A stretch of 64,000 nucleotides of DNA from DASVHS01 sp035468985 (GTDB lineage Bacteria; Acidobacteriota; Thermoanaerobaculia; Gp7-AA8): the NCBI GenBank assembly GCA_035468985.1, contig DATISF010000070.1, positions 1 through 64,000 of the forward strand. The letters are read 5' to 3'. Positions 1 through 8,479 of the stretch are shown piece by piece. Position 1 is the first letter of the stretch. Every line of letters starts with the position of its first letter. The notes beneath the pieces are model-generated. The model was not told the DNA's origin. It did not search any database and saw only the letters and a list, made by a program, of their open reading frames with translations. Made by a program: the position numbers and the translations under genes.

Positions 1-137
1 TGGCTGAGATGCAAGGAGCGAGGAGGAGGCGATGTGGTGACATCGTTGACGACGAGCGACGCCGCAGATCGGCCGCAACCGGCACCAGCCCGGAGGGTTG
101 CGGGCAACGAAATGCTGCGTATCTCTGACTCACCACA
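1..137. other. Non-coding window edge
   Basis: No supportable gene lies here. The segment is downstream of the minus-strand DUF1684 gene and is GC-rich with purine-rich stretches. It may be a repeat or the end of a neighbour outside the window; nothing further can be seen. Confidence 0.4.
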
Positions 138-1010
138 CTAGTGATGCCCGCCCGCGTACCGCTTCTCCCCCACCTCGATGCGGAACGGAAGGATGTTCTG
201 CTTCGGCGGTAGCGGACACGTCGCGAACGGCGTGAACGTGCACGGCGGGTTGTAAGCCTTGTTGAAGTCGACGATCGTGGTGCCGTCCGGGCCGGGATGC
301 TTGGCGTACAGATACCGCCCGGCCGGATAGGTCGCGTCGCGGCTCGTCTGATCCTTGATGATGATGAAGAGGTCCTCTTCACCCTGCTCGTTGATCGGAT
401 CGATGCGGTACTCCTTGCCATCGACGGTGAAGACGAGCGCTCCGGGCGAGACTTCGTCGCCGGTCATGCCGAGGACATTCGTGATCGGAACTTTCTTCGG
501 TGGGTTGTAAGGCTCGAACTTCGCGACGATCCGCCACTTCGGGTCGATCGGAAAGTACTCGAGACCTTTGAAGTGGAGGCGGGCATCGCTCTGCGCATCC
601 TTCACGCGGACCGCATAGCGAGGGTCGCGCTTGATGATCTGAAATTGCGCCGAACTCCGTTTCACGACGGTCGGCCCCTTCGGATCGAAATCGTTCAGCA
701 GATCCACCGGCCCCGCCACCGGCTTCCCGTCGATCGTCAGACCGGAGTCCCTCGAAGGCTCGAGCGTCGTCTTGCCGTTCTGCAGAACGACGGTTCCGGC
801 AGGACCGCCGGGAAGCTTGAGCTCGTTACTCCCTTCATGCAGCCAGTCGAGGCCGACCAGCGAGAGCCAGCTATCCTCGGACTGCAGCCGTGCAGCTCGA
901 TGCTGACGCCACTGCATGACATCCTTTTCGTAGGCGGCGCGGTCGAACGGCGGCTCGTGACGGCAGGCGATCAGGAAAAGGATGGCGGCAGCCGGGGCGA
1001 TTCGTTTCAC
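138..1010 (-). CDS. DUF1684 family lipoprotein
   Basis: A 290-aa protein of the DUF1684 family, whose biochemical role is not established. It starts with MKRIAPAAAILFLIAC, a short hydrophobic signal followed by a Cys at residue 16, so it is probably a lipoprotein. The conserved C-terminal block DFNKAYNPPCTF followed by CPLPP is the family signature. It is divergent from the sigma factor gene, with about 60 bp between the starts. It is a single gene with no operon partner visible on its downstream side. Confidence 0.85.
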   Translation of the reverse strand: MKRIAPAAAILFLIACRHEPPFDRAAYEKDVMQWRQHRAARLQSEDSWLSLVGLDWLHEGSNELKLPGGPAGTVVLQNGKTTLEPSRDSGLTIDGKPVAGPVDLLNDFDPKGPTVVKRSSAQFQIIKRDPRYAVRVKDAQSDARLHFKGLEYFPIDPKWRIVAKFEPYNPPKKVPITNVLGMTGDEVSPGALVFTVDGKEYRIDPINEQGEEDLFIIIKDQTSRDATYPAGRYLYAKHPGPDGTTIVDFNKAYNPPCTFTPFATCPLPPKQNILPFRIEVGEKRYAGGHH

Positions 1011-1070
1011 GCGGCGTAGGATACTTCCAGCAACGGTTTCTTAATGTCACACCGGAGTGTCTAAATCATC

Positions 1071-1670
1071 GTGGCGAATGTCGCCGAGTTTCCGTCAAGG
1101 CAGCCCGCGCAGGACGTGAGCGCCCGCTGGACCGAGGAGCGGCAGCTTCTCGATGCCATCCGGGCGGGCGATCGCAGCGCGGCTGAAGAGCTCGTCGAGC
1201 GCACGTACTCCGCGGTATTCGCCTCGGTGTTTCGCATGTGTGCCGACAGTGATCTGGCGGCCGACCTGACCCAGGAGACGTATCAGAAAGCATGGGCGGC
1301 GCTGCCCGGTTTCGACGGGCGCTCGCAGCTGTTCACATGGCTCTATCGCATCGCATACACGACGTTTCTCAACCACATCCGCCGGCCGCGACGAACGACG
1401 TCGATCGACGGGGAGGATGTGCCGGAGGTGCGCGACTGCGCGCCCGGCGCGGACGAGGTGCTGTCGTCGAGCGAGGAGAGCGAGCAGTTGCGGGAAGCCG
1501 TGCTTCGTCTTCCCGACGATCTGCGCTTCACCGTGACCGCGCATTTCTGGGGAGGGCTGGCAGTGAAGGAGATCGCTCGCATCGAGAAGATCACGACCGT
1601 GGCCATTCGCAAGAGGCTGCATAAGGCGTTCTCGTTGCTGGAAGCGATTCTCAGCGAGGAAGCGACATGA
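1071..1670 (+). CDS. ECF-type RNA polymerase sigma factor
   Basis: A 199-aa sigma-70 family factor. Region 2 is visible around residues 35-100 (AAELVERTYSAVF, DLTQETYQKAW, LFTWLYRIAY) and region 4 around residues 140-195 (LPDDLRFTVTAHFWGG, VKEIARIEKITTVAIRKRL). It starts at GTG. Its TGA stop overlaps the ATG of the next gene (ATGA), so the downstream membrane protein is translationally coupled and is the likely anti-sigma or output partner. The family directs RNA polymerase to a small stress or envelope regulon; the regulon here is unknown. Confidence 0.9.
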   Translation: MANVAEFPSRQPAQDVSARWTEERQLLDAIRAGDRSAAEELVERTYSAVFASVFRMCADSDLAADLTQETYQKAWAALPGFDGRSQLFTWLYRIAYTTFLNHIRRPRRTTSIDGEDVPEVRDCAPGADEVLSSSEESEQLREAVLRLPDDLRFTVTAHFWGGLAVKEIARIEKITTVAIRKRLHKAFSLLEAILSEEAT

Positions 1671-3100
1671 ATCAGAAGAGAAAAGCCGAACTGCAGCGAA
1701 AGCTGTCGATGACCTCGGTCCCCAGACCGCCCGAGGGATTGCTGGAGCGGATCAAGGCCGACATTCCTCACGACCTGAAGATCGCCGACCGCGAGCGCGA
1801 ACGGTTCTCGCGATCGACGGCATTCACGATGCGGGTGGCGGCGTCCATCATCCTGTTGATCTCGTCGGTGTACGTGACGGTGCGTCTGATGTCGCGCGCA
1901 GACGAGCGCGCGCTTCTCCCGCCCGTGATGGCGCGGAAGGCTGCGCCAACCGCAGAGGTCACAATCGACCTCGCCGAGGCACCGAAGCGCGCCATCCCGC
2001 CACCAGCCGCCGCCGCACCGCGCGCCGCTGTCGCGGCACCCGTACCGCAGCAGGTCGCGCAGAACACCGCCCTCGACGAGCGGAAGAAAGAGAGCGGCAA
2101 CGAGATCGACGAGCAGAAGGATCAGGAGGCGGGCGTGAGCGCCGGAGTGTCCGGCGGTGCGCTGGGAACCGTCGCCGAGACGCGTCCGTACGCGCCCGTC
2201 CCACCCGCGGTCGCCGCGGCGGCCGAACCGCCGGCCGAGAGTCAGCGCCAGGCTCAGGAAGCCGCCGCGAAACTCTCCGATCGCCCAGAGAACGTTGGCG
2301 TCACGGCATCTGCCCCCGCGGCGATGGCGAAAACCGCGCGAGCGGACAACGTCGCGCCCGCTCCTCCGCACGCGGTGTTCGGGCTCTCGATCGATCCTTC
2401 CGCGTTCGAGCGCGTGCGCATGTTGATCGAGCAGGGTCAGCGCCCCACCCCGGGAACGGTCGACGTCGCAGGTGTCGTCAGCTATCTGGCGGGAAGAGTG
2501 CGTTCGCACAACGCCGTGAACCTGGAAGTGGAGGGTTCGCGCGCACCGACCACGCCGGGCAAGGTGCTGATCCGCTTCACCGTCGAGACCGCGCACGCCG
2601 ATGTGCGGCCAGGAACATCGGCGCCCGAGGTTGGCTCCGACGCGAACCTCTCGATCACTCTCAACAGCGACGCGGTGATCTCGCACCGGCTCATCGGAGC
2701 GGAAACGCTCAAGGCGCAGTCGACGCTGGTGAAGAATCTCTCGGTCACCGGCGTGGTCGATGTAGAGCTCGATCCAGCCGTCCGGCCTACGACGAGAATC
2801 GCCACGCTCCGGCTCCGCTATCGCGCCACAGACGGACAGCTCCACACGATCGACAGGATCGTACGCGCGGCGCAGGTCATGCGCAGCTGGGACTCCGCCT
2901 CACACCGGCACCGGCTGGCCACCCTCGGCGCGATCTGGAGCGAGTCGATCAACGGCGGCGCCGCAACCGCGGAGATGGCGCGGCGTGCCGAGCGGCTGGC
3001 GACGGAAGCACCCGCCGATGCGCGAGCCCGCGAGCTCGCCACGGCCGCTAGCGCTTTCTTCCGCCTCCAAAATTCCGGACCGACTGGAAGTGGACGTTGA
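1667..3100 (+). CDS. Membrane partner of the sigma factor, YfbK-like without VWA domain
   Basis: A 477-aa protein coupled to the ECF sigma gene through an ATGA overlap. Residues 1-50 are charged and cytoplasmic, which fits an anti-sigma position. One membrane segment follows at about residues 52-72 (VAASIILLISSVYVTVRL), then a long Ala/Pro-rich linker to about 240. The C-terminal half begins FGLSIDPSAFERVRMLIEQG, which resembles the segment before the VWA domain in YfbK-type proteins. It then continues with a DUF3520-like part (SHRLIGAE, IATLRLRYRATDG). The VWA domain and its MIDAS motif normally between these parts are absent. No zinc-binding anti-sigma motif is seen. The assignment is by pattern recognition only. 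Confidence 0.65.
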   Translation: MNQKRKAELQRKLSMTSVPRPPEGLLERIKADIPHDLKIADRERERFSRSTAFTMRVAASIILLISSVYVTVRLMSRADERALLPPVMARKAAPTAEVTIDLAEAPKRAIPPPAAAAPRAAVAAPVPQQVAQNTALDERKKESGNEIDEQKDQEAGVSAGVSGGALGTVAETRPYAPVPPAVAAAAEPPAESQRQAQEAAAKLSDRPENVGVTASAPAAMAKTARADNVAPAPPHAVFGLSIDPSAFERVRMLIEQGQRPTPGTVDVAGVVSYLAGRVRSHNAVNLEVEGSRAPTTPGKVLIRFTVETAHADVRPGTSAPEVGSDANLSITLNSDAVISHRLIGAETLKAQSTLVKNLSVTGVVDVELDPAVRPTTRIATLRLRYRATDGQLHTIDRIVRAAQVMRSWDSASHRHRLATLGAIWSESINGGAATAEMARRAERLATEAPADARARELATAASAFFRLQNSGPTGSGR

Positions 3101-3296
3101 AGTAGTTCGCCGCGGCACGGAGGGCGCGCTGAACCGCCCACTCGTCCTGCGACGACGCCTTCTCGAGCGGCGGCCTCATGTGCGCCGGCAGCTTGCTCCG
3201 GCACCGGCGGCAGAGAGCCGCGCCGATCGTCTTGTTGAGGTCGCAGCGCGGGCAACGCGGCTTCCTCGCCAATCCGGCAACTTGTTCTTTCGTCAC
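3048..3296 (-). CDS. Small zinc-ribbon-like protein
   Basis: An 82-aa hypothetical protein with two CxxC-type knuckles (CPRC and CRRC, 14 residues apart), suggesting one bound zinc. A basic C-terminus ends in RNFGGGRKR. The GTG start at 3296 is preceded by a GAGGA element about 10 nt upstream; a longer ATG start at 3365 exists but adds unlikely sequence. Its 3' end overlaps the end of the sigma-partner gene by about 50 bp, convergently. Function is unknown; a nucleic-acid-binding role would fit. Confidence 0.6.
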   Translation of the reverse strand: MTKEQVAGLARKPRCPRCDLNKTIGAALCRRCRSKLPAHMRPPLEKASSQDEWAVQRALRAAANYFNVHFQSVRNFGGGRKR

Positions 3297-3367
3297 GGGC
3301 GTTCTTTCCTCACGGATTTTTGATTTTCGCACATCGAAGACTTTGTGGCGTGACGTATCGCACAAAT

Positions 3368-3373
3368 TAGAAT
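3368..3373 (+). promoter_or_regulatory. -10-like box TAGAAT for the dienelactone hydrolase gene
   Basis: TAGAAT lies 9 nt before the ATG at 3383, and no Shine-Dalgarno sequence is present between them. This spacing predicts a leaderless or nearly leaderless transcript. Confidence 0.45.
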
Positions 3374-3382
3374 TACGCGGAT

Positions 3383-4045
3383 ATGGGAGAGCGCGTCCAA
3401 TTTCCTTCGAACGGCCACACCTGCAACGGGTATCTGGCCGGCAAAGGTCCCGCGGTCGTCGTCATTCAGGAATGGTGGGGCCTCGTGCCGCATATCGAGG
3501 ACGTCGTGGAGCGATTCGCGAAGGAAGGATTCCTCGCCATCGCACCCGATCTCTATCACGGCAAGACCACGACCTCGCCGGACGACGCCGCGAAGATGAT
3601 GATGGAGCTCGACGCCGACCGCGCCGAACACGAGATCGCCGGCGCCGGCGCCTATCTTCTCCATCGCCCCGAATGCGCGTCGAAAAAATACGCCGTCGTC
3701 GGCTTCTGTATGGGCGGAGCGCTCGCGCAGTACACCGCGACGAAGGAAAAGAACGTCGGCGCCGCGACGAGCTTCTACGGAGGATTCCGAAAAGTCGCCA
3801 TCACCTGGGATCCTCTGTCGGCACCGATTCTGCTGATCTACGGCGAGAACGACACAGGCGTCCCCCTCGAGAAGGTCCGCGAGCTCGAGCAAAAGCTCGT
3901 TCAACTCGGAAAGCAGGCCGAGGTGCGGATCTACCCCGGCGCGGAGCACGCGTTCTTCAACGACACGCGCAAGTCTTACAACCCCGCCGCGGCCGCGGAC
4001 GCCTGGAAACGTACCATCGATTTGTTCCGCCGCCATCTCCGGTAG
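3383..4045 (+). CDS. Dienelactone hydrolase family protein
   Basis: A 220-aa alpha/beta hydrolase of the dienelactone hydrolase family. The Cys nucleophile is C109 in GFCMGG, with D157 (GENDTG) and H189 (GAEHAF) completing the triad; E30 in QEWWG matches the conserved Glu of the family. Length is typical for a single-domain cytoplasmic enzyme. Family members open the lactone ring of dienelactone in aromatic degradation, but many paralogues act on other esters. No ring-cleavage genes are nearby, so the substrate is unknown. Confidence 0.9.
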   Translation: MGERVQFPSNGHTCNGYLAGKGPAVVVIQEWWGLVPHIEDVVERFAKEGFLAIAPDLYHGKTTTSPDDAAKMMMELDADRAEHEIAGAGAYLLHRPECASKKYAVVGFCMGGALAQYTATKEKNVGAATSFYGGFRKVAITWDPLSAPILLIYGENDTGVPLEKVRELEQKLVQLGKQAEVRIYPGAEHAFFNDTRKSYNPAAAADAWKRTIDLFRRHLR

Positions 4046-4063
4046 CACCCCGCGAATCTGACC

Positions 4064-4069
4064 TACAAT
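4064..4069 (+). promoter_or_regulatory. -10-like box TACAAT before the DUF4388-FHA gene
   Basis: TACAAT ends 13 nt before the ATG at 4083. The only purine-rich stretch between them is a GGGAA close to the start, so a short leader is likely. Confidence 0.4.
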
Positions 4070-4082
4070 CGCCCCGGGAACC

Positions 4083-5291
4083 ATGAGCGAAGTCGTCCTT
4101 CAGGGAAGCCTTGCCTCGTTCAAGCTTCCCGAGGTGCTGACGCTGCTGCACAACGCGAAGAAGAGCGGCACGCTGGTCCTCGCGGGCTTCGGGCGCCAGT
4201 CCTACGTTCTCTTCAGCCACGGCTCGCTCGTCTACGCCGGATCCGACCAGGAGAAATTCCGCCTCGGCGCTCTGCTGCTGCGCAGGAAGATGATCTCGCG
4301 CGAACAGTTGCAGCACATCGACGAGATCATGCGCCGCGACGGCGGCCGATTCGGTCAGATCGCGATCTGGAATGGCATCCTGACCGAAGAGCAGGTGCAC
4401 GAGTCCCTCAAAGTCCAGGTTTCGGAAGTCGTCTACGACGCCTTCGTCTGGACGGCCGGGACGTTCCGCTTCAACGAAGACCTCCAGCTGCCCGACTACG
4501 CCGTGACGATCTCGGTCGATCTGCCGAATCTGATCATGGAGGGAGCGCGGCGAATCGAGGAGTGGGAGCACTGCATCGAGCTTCTGCCCGACGAGAACGT
4601 CGTGTTCCACGTCGTCTCGAATCCGAAGGAAGAGAAGATCACGCTCAGCGCCGACGAGTGGAGAATCCTGTTTCTCGTCAACGGCCAGCGGACACTTGGG
4701 GAGCTCGTCTCCGAGGCGGAAGACGATCCGCTCAATGTGTATCGCATCATCTACGGGCTTTACGCGAACCGCCTCATCGAACCGATCACACCTCCCACGT
4801 CGGCGGACGACACGAGCCGCGGCGACGAGGACTTGCTCGTTTCGACGCAGGACGACACCGTGAAGCAGTCGGTGACCACGTTCAACCCTGATGCGACGAT
4901 GCGCGAGGGCGTCGGCGACGACACCGACCTGCTCGTCTCGCGCGAGGCCCGCCTCTCCTGGAGCGACGTCGTCAAGCCGGTGGTCGCACAACTCACGATC
5001 AGCAATGGCGACGCCGCCGGCCGCGTCATCCCGCTGACCGAGACCGAGTACAACGTCGGCCGCCAGCGCGACAATCACATCCAGCTCTCCGACCTCGGCG
5101 TCTCCGGCTATCACGCGCGGATCTTCCGGACGACGGATGGTTACGCGATCGAAGACCTGAAGAGCCGCAACGGGACCTGGATCAACGGCGGACGCATTTT
5201 CCACGCGACGCTGCGCGACGGCGATCAGCTCCGCATCGGAGCGACCGACCTTCGCTACGAAGTCATCTTCGAGCCTACGAAGGTGCGGTGA
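4083..5291 (+). CDS. DUF4388 and FHA domain signalling protein
   Basis: A 402-aa cytoplasmic protein. The N-terminal ~120 residues match the DUF4388 pattern (LQGSLASFKLPEVLTLLHNA, KKSGTLVLAG). A middle region contains a winged-helix-like repeat (WRILFLVNGQRTLGELV). The C-terminal ~90 residues are an FHA domain, with YNVGRQRDNHIQL, VSGYHARIF and SRNGTWING supplying the conserved Gly-Arg, Ser-x-x-His and Asn phosphothreonine-binding residues. Such proteins usually read out Ser/Thr kinase signalling. No kinase is adjacent. It is separated by 37 bp from the hydrolase gene. Confidence 0.85.
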   Translation: MSEVVLQGSLASFKLPEVLTLLHNAKKSGTLVLAGFGRQSYVLFSHGSLVYAGSDQEKFRLGALLLRRKMISREQLQHIDEIMRRDGGRFGQIAIWNGILTEEQVHESLKVQVSEVVYDAFVWTAGTFRFNEDLQLPDYAVTISVDLPNLIMEGARRIEEWEHCIELLPDENVVFHVVSNPKEEKITLSADEWRILFLVNGQRTLGELVSEAEDDPLNVYRIIYGLYANRLIEPITPPTSADDTSRGDEDLLVSTQDDTVKQSVTTFNPDATMREGVGDDTDLLVSREARLSWSDVVKPVVAQLTISNGDAAGRVIPLTETEYNVGRQRDNHIQLSDLGVSGYHARIFRTTDGYAIEDLKSRNGTWINGGRIFHATLRDGDQLRIGATDLRYEVIFEPTKVR

Positions 5292-5294
5292 GGC

Positions 5295-5367
5295 CACGTC
5301 ATGCTGAGCGCAGCGAAGCACCTCGTCGACGAGATCCTTCGCCGGCTGCGCGGCTCAGGATGACGTG
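5295..5367. repeat. Palindromic repeat (MITE core family)
   Basis: An imperfect palindrome beginning CACGTCATGCTGAG and ending CTCAGGATGACGTG, with central AAGCACC and GATCCTTCG segments. It is the core of the element found with terminal repeats at 42513, 52627 and 53411, and shorter copies recur near 36602 and 38232. It lies between the 3' ends of convergent genes. Confidence 0.75.
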
Positions 5368-5431
5368 ATCCGCGCCGCGCCGCCCATGTCCCGATCGGTT
5401 GAGCGTGCGCACGAATCCGGGTTTCGGTTCC
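5365..5431 (-). pseudogene. Compressed duplicate of the serS 3' end
   Basis: Two blocks match the true serS tail in order. The block at about 5367-5390 matches 5498-5521 (end of the gene, MGGAARIT). The block at about 5396-5430 matches 5615-5649 (encoding GFVHTLN). In the remnant they are adjacent, so about 90 bp of serS between them is missing. It is read on the minus strand in the same order as serS. It cannot encode a product. Confidence 0.65.
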
Positions 5432-5490
5432 TCGTGGAGCGCCGCGCGTCCCGAGCGGCGAACGGCGGCCGGGATGGCCGCCGCTCCACG

Positions 5491-6765
5491 TTACGCGGTG
5501 ATTCGCGCCGCACCGCCCATGGACTTGCGCAGCGCTTCCGGAATCACGACCGACCCGTCGGCCTGCTGAAAGTTCTCCAGAATCGCCACGAGCGTGCGGC
5601 CAAGGGGAAGGCCCGAGCCGTTGAGCGTGTGCACGAATCCGGTTTTCTTTTCGGAGGTGCGATAGCGGATGTTCGCGCGGCGCGCCTGCCAGTCGAGGAA
5701 GTTCGAGCACGACGCGATCTCGCGATAGGTGTCCTGTCCCGGCAGCCACACTTCGATGTCGTACGTTTTCGCGGAAGCCTGGCTCATGTCTCCGCTCGAC
5801 AGCGTCACCACGCGATAGTGCAGGCCCAGCGCCTGCAGCACCGCCTCGGCATCGCGCGTGAGGCGCTCGTGCTCGTCCCAGGAGCGGTCGGGCATCGCGA
5901 ACTTCACGAGCTCGACTTTCTCGAACTGATGCTGGCGGATGAGACCGCGCGTGTCGCGTCCCGCCGCTCCCGCTTCGGCGCGAAAACACGGCGTGTAGGC
6001 GGTGTAGGAGAGCGTCAGCTTCGAGGCATCGATGAATTCCTCGCGATGCAGGTTCGTCACCGGCACCTCGGCCGTCGGGATGAGGTAGTACGTCTTCTCG
6101 CCGGCCACTGCCTTGAAGAGATCCTCTTCGAATTTCGGCAGCTGCCCGGTTCCTTTCATCGAGTCGGCGTTGACCATGAACGGCGGCAGCACTTCGGTGT
6201 AACCCTGCTCCGCGTGCAGATCGAGCATGAAGTTCATCAGCGCGCGGTTCAGTTTCGCCGCCATCCCGTACAGGATCGCGAAACGTGCACCGGTGAGTTT
6301 CCGGGCACGCTCGAAGTCGAGGATGCCGAGGGCCTCGCCGATGTCCCAGTGCGCTTTCGGAGCAAAGGTGAATTTTGGTTTCTCACCCCAGGTGCGCTCG
6401 ACGCGGTTGGCGGAATCGTCGGCGCCGATCGGAACCGACTCGTGGATCACGTTCGGGAAGTAGAGCTCGAGATTGTGCAGCTCGTCCTCGATGACGCCGA
6501 GGCGTTCGTCGAGCTGTTTGATCTCGTCGCCGACGCGCTTCATGGCCTCGATCTGCGCGGAGGCATCCTGCTTGTTCTTCTTGAGCTGAGCGATTTCCTG
6601 CGAGGCTACGTTGCGCTGGTTCTTCAGCGATTCGACGCGAACGATCGTCTGGCGACGTTCGGCGTCGAGGGCGAGGAAGCGATCGATGTCGACGTTCGCG
6701 CCGCGGTTCGCCAGCGCGGCGCGGTACTGCTCTACATTTTCACGAAGATAGTCGCGGGCCAGCAT
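5491..6765 (-). CDS. serS: Serine--tRNA ligase
   Basis: A 424-aa class II aminoacyl-tRNA synthetase that charges tRNA-Ser in the cytoplasm. The N-terminal ~100 residues form the long coiled-coil arm (VESLKNQRNVASQEIAQLKK). Motif 2 is seen in FRAEAGAAGRDTRGLIRQHQ, and motif 3 near residue 380 in GSGLPLGRTLVAILENFQ. Length matches the bacterial enzyme. It lies 15 bp downstream of the subtilase gene on the same strand, and a compressed copy of its tail lies just beyond its stop. Confidence 0.97.
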   Translation of the reverse strand: MLARDYLRENVEQYRAALANRGANVDIDRFLALDAERRQTIVRVESLKNQRNVASQEIAQLKKNKQDASAQIEAMKRVGDEIKQLDERLGVIEDELHNLELYFPNVIHESVPIGADDSANRVERTWGEKPKFTFAPKAHWDIGEALGILDFERARKLTGARFAILYGMAAKLNRALMNFMLDLHAEQGYTEVLPPFMVNADSMKGTGQLPKFEEDLFKAVAGEKTYYLIPTAEVPVTNLHREEFIDASKLTLSYTAYTPCFRAEAGAAGRDTRGLIRQHQFEKVELVKFAMPDRSWDEHERLTRDAEAVLQALGLHYRVVTLSSGDMSQASAKTYDIEVWLPGQDTYREIASCSNFLDWQARRANIRYRTSEKKTGFVHTLNGSGLPLGRTLVAILENFQQADGSVVIPEALRKSMGGAARITA

Positions 6766-6780
6766 GCGCGCGCATCATAA

Positions 6781-8439
6781 CTAATGACGCGCGGCGCGTC
6801 GCTTCACGGGGACCTGCGGTGCCACATCGGCGAAATCGCCGGTGAGCACGAGCGCGTAGCCCTGGCGCAGGCCGCTGGTGATCGAGGTGGCATCGACGGA
6901 GATCGTGTACGTCCCGGCGGCGGGCGCGTCGATCAGCACGGTCTCCACATTATTGATGCGGTCGCGCTGTCCGGCGTGAATCGCCTCGTTTCCGAAGTGC
7001 AAGCCGCCTGATGGTGCCGTCACCCGCAGGTCGAGATCATTCACAAGCTCCGCCGTCGTGTCGCTGGCCGGACGAACGACTCCGGCGGGATCCGTCCAGA
7101 CAAGAACGGCCTTGAACGGCGTGCCGGCGTGAACGCTGATCTGCGTTTGCACCGATTCGCCTTGCCCGAGGCCGCGGATCGGGGGAGTGTCGACGATCCG
7201 AAGCTTCGCCGTGTCGCCGGGGAAGTAGAGCGCGTCGTCGAGAATCGGGAAGCCCCATCCCTGCTCACTCGACGGCGTCGGCTGACTGGCGACATCGGGA
7301 CCGATGCCGAAGTTGCGGAGAGGGACGCGGCGGGCGGCGGCGATGATCGTCGCCTTCAGCAGCGCGGCGCTCGGCGTGAACGCATTCCCGGGTATGGTGA
7401 CGCCGGTCGGATAGAAACCGTCCGTGTAGTACTGCCGGACGAGCGCGGCGGCACCGGCGATTGTCGGCGACGCCCATGACGTTCCCGGCTGCGGGGTGAT
7501 GTCGCATGTGGCCGGGTTCTGATCGAAATCCATGTCGCCGGCCGTGACGTACGCCGGTCCGACGACGTCGGGCTTGATGCGGCCGTCGCGCGCCGGGCCG
7601 ACGAGACCGCCGGCCACGACGCCGTCATCGCGGCCTGAGGTACCGCGCGTTCCGCCGACCTGCAGCGTGTTCTTCGCGCAACCGGGCGACGACAGCGAGC
7701 TCGCCGGCGGCGCACCCTGTCCGGCGTTGCCGGTGTTGAAGACGACGAGCATGTCGGGATGCGTGGAGACGAACGCGTCGATGTCGCGCGCGGCCTGCGA
7801 GTAGCTCGCCGTCGACGAGCGGTAATCGCCCCACGAATTCGAGTGAATCCGCGCGCCCTGTTTGTAGGCCTGATCGAGCGCCGGCGTGATGTCGACCGGG
7901 CAGCCGATGCCCGGCCGCGCCGTGCACTGATCGACCGGCGAGAGACCGGCATCCTGAACGATCAGCTTCGCGCCCGGCGCGATCGCATCGCCGTAGTCGT
8001 GAACGATCGGCGCGCCGCGATCGCCGGCGGCTGATGCCGCGGCGTGCGTCCCGTGATCGCGCTCGACGTAGTCGTACATCGGATGCTCCGCCGGATCGCT
8101 GCAGTACGCGGCGCCCGGAAATTGATCGCATGAATAGAGAAAGTCGTACGCGATGACCTTACGCCGTGAAAGATCGATGTTCTCCCACGCCCGCCCGATC
8201 GTGGGTGACCCGGTGTTGAACGGCGGACGCGAGTTGTCCGGCTCCGCGAAGTAGCAACTCGTCCAATCGAGACCGGTGTCGAGGACGGAGATGATCTGCC
8301 CCTCACCATGAATGCCGTGGTCGAAGATGGGCGTTCCGAACCCAAGCCATCCGCTCTGAAGCGACCGGTAGGAGATCTCGTTGGCGAATGCGGGGGTGGC
8401 GCAGACGAGCAGAACTGCGAATAACTTGCGCATGGTCAA
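6781..8439 (-). CDS. Secreted S8 (subtilisin) family serine peptidase
   Basis: A 552-aa secreted subtilase. The first 19 residues form a Sec signal ending in TPAFA. The catalytic triad is D54 (VLDTG), H132 (DHGTHA) and S321 (GTSWASP), with oxyanion Asn in VFNTGNAG. The C-terminal ~150 residues are a beta-rich domain typical of P/PPC-type extensions (SVHAGTPFKAVLVWTDP, NNVETVLIDAPAAGTYTISV). There is no obvious propeptide; the catalytic domain follows the signal closely. It sits 40 bp after the beta-helix gene and may be cotranscribed with it. Confidence 0.92.
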   Translation of the reverse strand: MTMRKLFAVLLVCATPAFANEISYRSLQSGWLGFGTPIFDHGIHGEGQIISVLDTGLDWTSCYFAEPDNSRPPFNTGSPTIGRAWENIDLSRRKVIAYDFLYSCDQFPGAAYCSDPAEHPMYDYVERDHGTHAAASAAGDRGAPIVHDYGDAIAPGAKLIVQDAGLSPVDQCTARPGIGCPVDITPALDQAYKQGARIHSNSWGDYRSSTASYSQAARDIDAFVSTHPDMLVVFNTGNAGQGAPPASSLSSPGCAKNTLQVGGTRGTSGRDDGVVAGGLVGPARDGRIKPDVVGPAYVTAGDMDFDQNPATCDITPQPGTSWASPTIAGAAALVRQYYTDGFYPTGVTIPGNAFTPSAALLKATIIAAARRVPLRNFGIGPDVASQPTPSSEQGWGFPILDDALYFPGDTAKLRIVDTPPIRGLGQGESVQTQISVHAGTPFKAVLVWTDPAGVVRPASDTTAELVNDLDLRVTAPSGGLHFGNEAIHAGQRDRINNVETVLIDAPAAGTYTISVDATSITSGLRQGYALVLTGDFADVAPQVPVKRRAARH

Positions 8440-8479
8440 TGCGGAACGCAGCGCAGACGAGTGGGATTCCGGCCCGCCC

